From assembly GCA_005788935.1 (NCBI GenBank), contig SYAK01000312.1:1-9644 (forward strand): DNA of 9,644 bases. Reading direction: 5' to 3'. Positions 7,362-9,644 of the stretch are shown in pieces (the first letter of the stretch is position 1; each line of letters begins with the position of its first letter). Below the pieces are notes generated by a model, which saw nothing but the letters and a program-made list of their open reading frames with translations, was not told the DNA's origin and made no database searches. Source of the stretch: Pseudomonadota bacterium (lineage in GTDB: Bacteria; Myxococcota; UBA9042; PHBI01). Both the position numbers and the translations under genes were made by a program.

Positions 7362-8410
7362 GGTCCACCCTCCGCAGCCTCGCGCAGCGGCGCGGCCTCG
7401 ACGCACACCTCGCCGACCTCGGTGGCCCGGTGCCACGCGAGGCCGCAGCCGTCGCACAGCGCCGCGTCCGTCTCGGCGGCCGCATCCGTCGGGCCGTCGA
7501 ACAGCACGTCCACCCACGCCCCGTCGACGCCGCGCAGCGCCACCGCGCCACCCGGCTCACGCCCGCAGCTCGCCCCGGCCTCACGCGCCCGCGACGTGAA
7601 CTCCTCGAACGATATCGAGGTGATGCTGGGATCCCAGGGCGCTGCATCGTCGGCAAAGGACAGACCGCCACGGACGGTGACGTTGTCGCCGCCCGTCGGC
7701 AGGTACGTCCAGCGCACGACCTCGAGGCTCGGTTTGCGCGAGCCATCGAGCCACGGGGACGCCGGCGCACCTGGACCGCCAGACCGCCACGTCCCCGAGA
7801 GGGCGTGCGAAAATGCGGACAGCTGCTCCGAGCCTCCGTGGAAGTGCTGCACGGCACCCGCTCCTTCGAGCCACGTACCGTCGGGCGCCGTGATGCGTCC
7901 TGCCATCTGCACGCGGCGCCCCGAGAAGGTCCCGATCTCGTTGACGAGGTCGGTCCACGTCAGCACCGCGCCCTGCCCGGCATAGACCGTGCCGTCGACG
8001 GCGGTGCAGAATCCTTGCCAAAAGTACAACTTGAGCGCGCCGTAATCCTGCGTCAGCAGCGCCGGGCACCCGGCGAGGTCCCCCGTCCCGAGCGCTGGCG
8101 GCGGACGCAGGCGGTCGTGCAGCGACACGATCGGTCGCGTGTCGAGCGCCATCGCGACCCCGAAGGCGGCTTGAATACTCGCCTCAAGCACCTCGGGCGC
8201 CGGGGCGAGCGGCGTCTCGGCGTCCGCCTCGGGATAAATCCACGGGGTCGGCGTCTCGACACCGCCCATGTCCGAGGCGTCCCCCCACGCATCACCCGCG
8301 GCGGGCGGAGCGTCGGCCTCGCAGGCCGAGACCACCGCACCACCGCACGCGAGGACCGCGGGCAGCAGCCTCACTCGACCCACTCGACTGCTGACGCGAC
8401 CCTGGACCAT
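7358..8410 (-). CDS. Unrecognised lipoprotein, first gene of the haem/DUF1501 operon
   Basis: This 350-residue protein starts at ATG 8410. The R-rich N-terminus and LLPAVLACGGAVVSAC give a lipoprotein signal. Cys30 (VSAC) is the more likely lipidation site, with Cys22 (VLAC) as an alternative. A Pro-, Ala- and Asp-rich linker reaches about residue 75. The rest is soluble and Trp/Gly-rich with beta-like segments (VQMAGRITAPDGTWLEGAG, VQHFHGGSEQL, LEVVRWTYLPTGGDNVTVRG). Several cysteines are scattered through it, and a CDGC pair at about 319-322 (ALCDGCGLAWHR) could bind metal or form a disulfide; it is not CxxCH, so it is not a standard haem site. I do not recognise the family. Overlap with the next gene (TTGA) ties it to the DUF1592-like, DUF1501 and cytochrome genes. 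There is no Shine-Dalgarno near the ATG. GTG codons at residues 10 and 13 are alternative starts. Confidence 0.75.
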   Translation of the reverse strand: MVQGRVSSRVGRVRLLPAVLACGGAVVSACEADAPPAAGDAWGDASDMGGVETPTPWIYPEADAETPLAPAPEVLEASIQAAFGVAMALDTRPIVSLHDRLRPPPALGTGDLAGCPALLTQDYGALKLYFWQGFCTAVDGTVYAGQGAVLTWTDLVNEIGTFSGRRVQMAGRITAPDGTWLEGAGAVQHFHGGSEQLSAFSHALSGTWRSGGPGAPASPWLDGSRKPSLEVVRWTYLPTGGDNVTVRGGLSFADDAAPWDPSITSISFEEFTSRAREAGASCGREPGGAVALRGVDGAWVDVLFDGPTDAAAETDAALCDGCGLAWHRATEVGEVCVEAAPLREAAEGGP

Positions 8411-8416
8411 GGCGCG

Positions 8417-8446
8417 AGGGTAGCGCACCTCGTAACCCGGGCGCAA
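8417..8446 (-). promoter_or_regulatory. Putative promoter of the lipoprotein/DUF1501/cytochrome operon, possibly leaderless
   Basis: The minus strand shows TTGCGC (8446-8441), an 18-nt spacer, then TACCCT (8422-8417). The -10-like box ends 7 nt before the A of ATG 8410, so transcription would start at or next to the start codon. This fits the lack of a Shine-Dalgarno there. Each box matches the consensus at only three of six bases, so it is an inference. Confidence 0.4.
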
Positions 8447-8658
8447 CGTGGGCGCGCCGCCGGTTGTGCCGGGAGGTCAGGCCTCGGACACGCCGCGTGG
8501 GCTTCCGGGCGCCTCACGTATTCGGATGGGTCCGACGCCGCATCGACCTGCACCGTTCCAACGCGACAGCCCCCCGCCTTCAGCCGAATCTCCCCTGGAC
8601 TGCCGCAGAGACCCAGGCCGCAGGCGCGCGTCTCGGACCCGCGGCATCCTCGCGACGC

Positions 8659-8687
8659 TTGCCGCGACCTGTCTTGCGGGCTAGGGT
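8659..8687 (+). promoter_or_regulatory. Putative guaA promoter
   Basis: TTGCCG (8659-8664), a 17-nt spacer and TAGGGT (8682-8687) form a plausible sigma-70-type promoter. The expected transcript start near 8694 lies about ten nt before the ribosome site at 8705-8710. Matches are four and three of six bases. Confidence 0.45.
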
Positions 8688-8704
8688 CCGCGCGCCACGC
8701 CCCC

Positions 8705-8710
8705 GGAGGT
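8705..8710 (+). promoter_or_regulatory. Shine-Dalgarno for the GTG start of the guaA-like gene
   Basis: GGAGGT ends 4 nt before GTG 8715. The spacing is short, but the site is strong and no other in-frame start fits the conserved N-terminus ([18 protein letters not shown]). Confidence 0.6.
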
Positions 8711-8714
8711 CTCC

Positions 8715-9503
8715 GTGTCACATGCTCAGGTGCCCGTCGTCATTCTGGATTTCGGCAGCCAGTACACCCAGCTCATCGCGCGACGCGTGCGCGAGCTCGA
8801 GGTCTATTGCGAGATTCATCCCTTCACGACACCGCTCGCGACCATCGCGGCCATGCGCCCCGAGGCCATCATCCTCTCGGGCGGCCCAGCCTCCGTCAAC
8901 GAGCCTGACGCGCCAGCACCTGCCGAGGGCGTCCTCGACCTCGGCGTGCCTGTCCTCGGCGTCTGCTATGGCTGCCAGTGGCTCGTCCACCACTTCGGCG
9001 GCCGCGTCGAGGCGAGCCAGCGGCGCGAGTTTGGCCGCGCCGACGTGCTCCTCGACCCAGCCCAGCGAGCCGGCTCCGGCCTCTTCACGCGCATCGCCGA
9101 GGACCAAACGCCCATCTGGATGTCGCACTCGGACCACGTCGAGCGCCTCCCGCCCGGCTTCGTGACGACCGCCACCTCCGGGGACGGAATCGTGGCCGCC
9201 GTGGCCTCGACCTCACGCCCCGTGTTCGGTGTCCAGTTTCACCCCGAGGTCCATCACAGCACGCGCGGCCGCGACATGCTTGCCGCCTTCATCCTCGACG
9301 TCGCGCGCATCACCCCGCGCTGGACGAGCCGCCAGTACATCGCCGACACCATCGCCGCCATCCAGGCCCGCGTCGCCGAGATCCTCGACCTTCAGCCCGC
9401 GGCGGTCAGCATCAAGGCCACCACCACCGAACAGCTGGGTTTCACCGGACGACGTGAAGGTATAGCGGCTCAGGCGATCGCTACCATTCGCCTGCCGGCT
9501 TGA
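8715..9503 (+). CDS. guaA: Chimeric ORF: GMP synthase glutaminase domain joined to an IspF C-terminus
   Basis: Residues 1 to about 215 are a class I glutamine amidotransferase domain of GMP synthase, which supplies ammonia for XMP to GMP. They show [13 protein letters not shown] near the start, ILSGGPAS, the nucleophile Cys84 in GVCYGCQ (more often GxCYGMQ), and His176/Glu178 in QFHPEV. A complete GuaA has over 500 residues and continues into an ATP pyrophosphatase domain with an SGGVDSS loop. Here that is absent and the ORF ends at 262 residues. From about residue 216 the sequence matches the end of IspF (2-C-methyl-D-erythritol 2,4-cyclodiphosphate synthase): [16 protein letters not shown] then [14 protein letters not shown]. 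The join falls at IQARVAEIL, where both families have similar text. The product as read could not make GMP from ATP. It is either a real in-frame fusion or an assembly misjoin; codon use favours two source genomes. Confidence 0.8.
   Translation: MSHAQVPVVILDFGSQYTQLIARRVRELEVYCEIHPFTTPLATIAAMRPEAIILSGGPASVNEPDAPAPAEGVLDLGVPVLGVCYGCQWLVHHFGGRVEASQRREFGRADVLLDPAQRAGSGLFTRIAEDQTPIWMSHSDHVERLPPGFVTTATSGDGIVAAVASTSRPVFGVQFHPEVHHSTRGRDMLAAFILDVARITPRWTSRQYIADTIAAIQARVAEILDLQPAAVSIKATTTEQLGFTGRREGIAAQAIATIRLPA
9360..9503 (+). pseudogene. ispF: IspF C-terminal fragment (probably the end of an ispDF gene)
   Basis: These codons give about 47 residues of IspF C-terminus, including the conserved [13 protein letters not shown] and REGIAAQA motifs. 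IspF closes the cyclodiphosphate ring in the non-mevalonate isoprenoid pathway. Its N-terminal metal ligands (GxGxDxHxF) and most of the fold are absent. The ending [10 protein letters not shown] resembles alphaproteobacterial bifunctional IspDF proteins. The left edge is approximate, set where GuaA similarity fades. The reading frame is continuous with the guaA part. Confidence 0.75.
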
Positions 9504-9507
9504 GGTG
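9502..9507 (+). promoter_or_regulatory. Shine-Dalgarno for the pncC/cinA-like gene
   Basis: GAGGTG overlaps the preceding stop codon (9501-9503) and lies 6 nt before ATG 9514, indicating operonic coupling with the IspF-ending gene. Confidence 0.6.
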
Positions 9508-9513
9508 TCGCCC

Positions 9514-9644
9514 ATGGACTCGCTGCTCCCGCCCGAACTGGTCGATCGCGCCCGCTCTGTCATCGATAAGAACCGCGCCGCTGGTCGACGTATCGCGGTG
9601 GCGGAAAGCTGCACCGGCGGGCTGGTCAGCGCCGCGCTGACCGA
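9514..9644 (+). CDS. pncC: CinA C-terminal/PncC-type nicotinamide-nucleotide amidase, 5' part only
   Basis: Forty-three residues are visible before the window ends. After a helical start (MDSLLPPELVDRARSVIDKN) comes RRIAVAESCTGGLVSAALT, the signature of the CinA C-terminal (PncC) family with its conserved AESCTGG loop. PncC hydrolyses nicotinamide mononucleotide to nicotinate mononucleotide and ammonia in pyridine nucleotide recycling, in the cytoplasm. The start right before this motif points to the stand-alone PncC form rather than full-length CinA, which has an N-terminal MoaB-like domain. It starts 10 nt after the IspF-tail stop; ispDF followed by a CinA/PncC gene is a familiar alphaproteobacterial order. 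Both Glu codons here are GAA, unlike the guaA part. Confidence 0.85.
   Translation, partial: MDSLLPPELVDRARSVIDKNRAAGRRIAVAESCTGGLVSAALT

Larger units (their letters stand above)
8411..8714. other. Divergent intergenic region (304 bp)
   Basis: This stretch separates the minus-strand lipoprotein operon from the plus-strand guaA-like gene. No frame in it looks like a gene; the open frames crossing it are compositionally shadow-like. It holds a promoter-like pair for each direction near its ends (8417-8446 minus, 8659-8687 plus). I see no riboswitch-like structure, repeat or tRNA in the middle part. Confidence 0.6.

Noticed and set aside
7193..8908. 571-residue plus-strand open frame
   Set aside because: Arg-rich, low-information composition antisense to the lipoprotein and DUF1592-like genes; an open frame expected by chance at this GC content.
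8715..9503. Reading the guaA-like ORF as an archaeal-style stand-alone GMP synthase glutaminase subunit
   Set aside because: Stand-alone subunits end near the glutaminase domain. Here a clear IspF C-terminus follows, with a codon-use switch and an ispDF-like downstream neighbour, so a natural split subunit does not explain it.
1..9644. CRISPR arrays, tRNA or rRNA genes, insertion sequences, prophage genes
   Set aside because: I found no regularly spaced repeats, no tRNA-like cloverleaf, no transposase or integrase motif and no terminal inverted repeats on either strand by reading.

Overview
The window is GC-rich DNA with strong third-position G/C bias and frequent GTG and TTG starts. Nearly all genes are exported or outer-membrane types, and there is a DUF1501 protein with c-type haem partners. 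This suggests a Myxococcota-like (former deltaproteobacterial) bacterium, probably from an environmental genome. The placement is inferred from style and family content; no marker gene here proves it.

Left side (1-1132, + strand): the 3' end of an unrecognised gene (2-241), then a small exported protein with a beta-barrel look (291-995). A convergent intergenic stretch with two strong hairpins follows.

Middle (1133-3892, - strand): miaE, a diiron tRNA hydroxylase, sits 27 nt upstream of a gene for a secreted TPR-like repeat protein. Upstream of miaE lies a pair of 'TGAAACA-n3-TGTTTCA' palindromes whose centres are 42 bp apart, which looks like a tandem operator.

Right-middle (4051-8410, - strand): a tightly packed four-gene operon. 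In transcription order it encodes an unrecognised lipoprotein, a DUF1592/DUF1588-like lipoprotein with a CVGCH haem motif, a Tat-exported DUF1501 protein, and a small mono-haem cytochrome c lipoprotein. Two junctions are 4-nt stop/start overlaps. Together they look like an exported, haem-dependent module of unknown function, possibly preceded by a leaderless promoter. This is the best candidate here for an undescribed system, although its two central families are already known as poorly characterised.

Right end (8411-9644, + strand): a 304-bp divergent promoter region, then a gene that begins as a normal GMP synthase glutaminase domain (guaA). In place of the ATP pyrophosphatase domain it ends in the C-terminus of IspF. 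It is followed by the start of a CinA/PncC-type amidase gene, the usual neighbour of ispDF in alphaproteobacteria. Glutamate codons switch from GAG only to GAA only inside the IspF tail. This is either an in-frame gene fusion involving foreign DNA or, more likely, a contig misjoin, and the last ~250 bases should be treated with caution.
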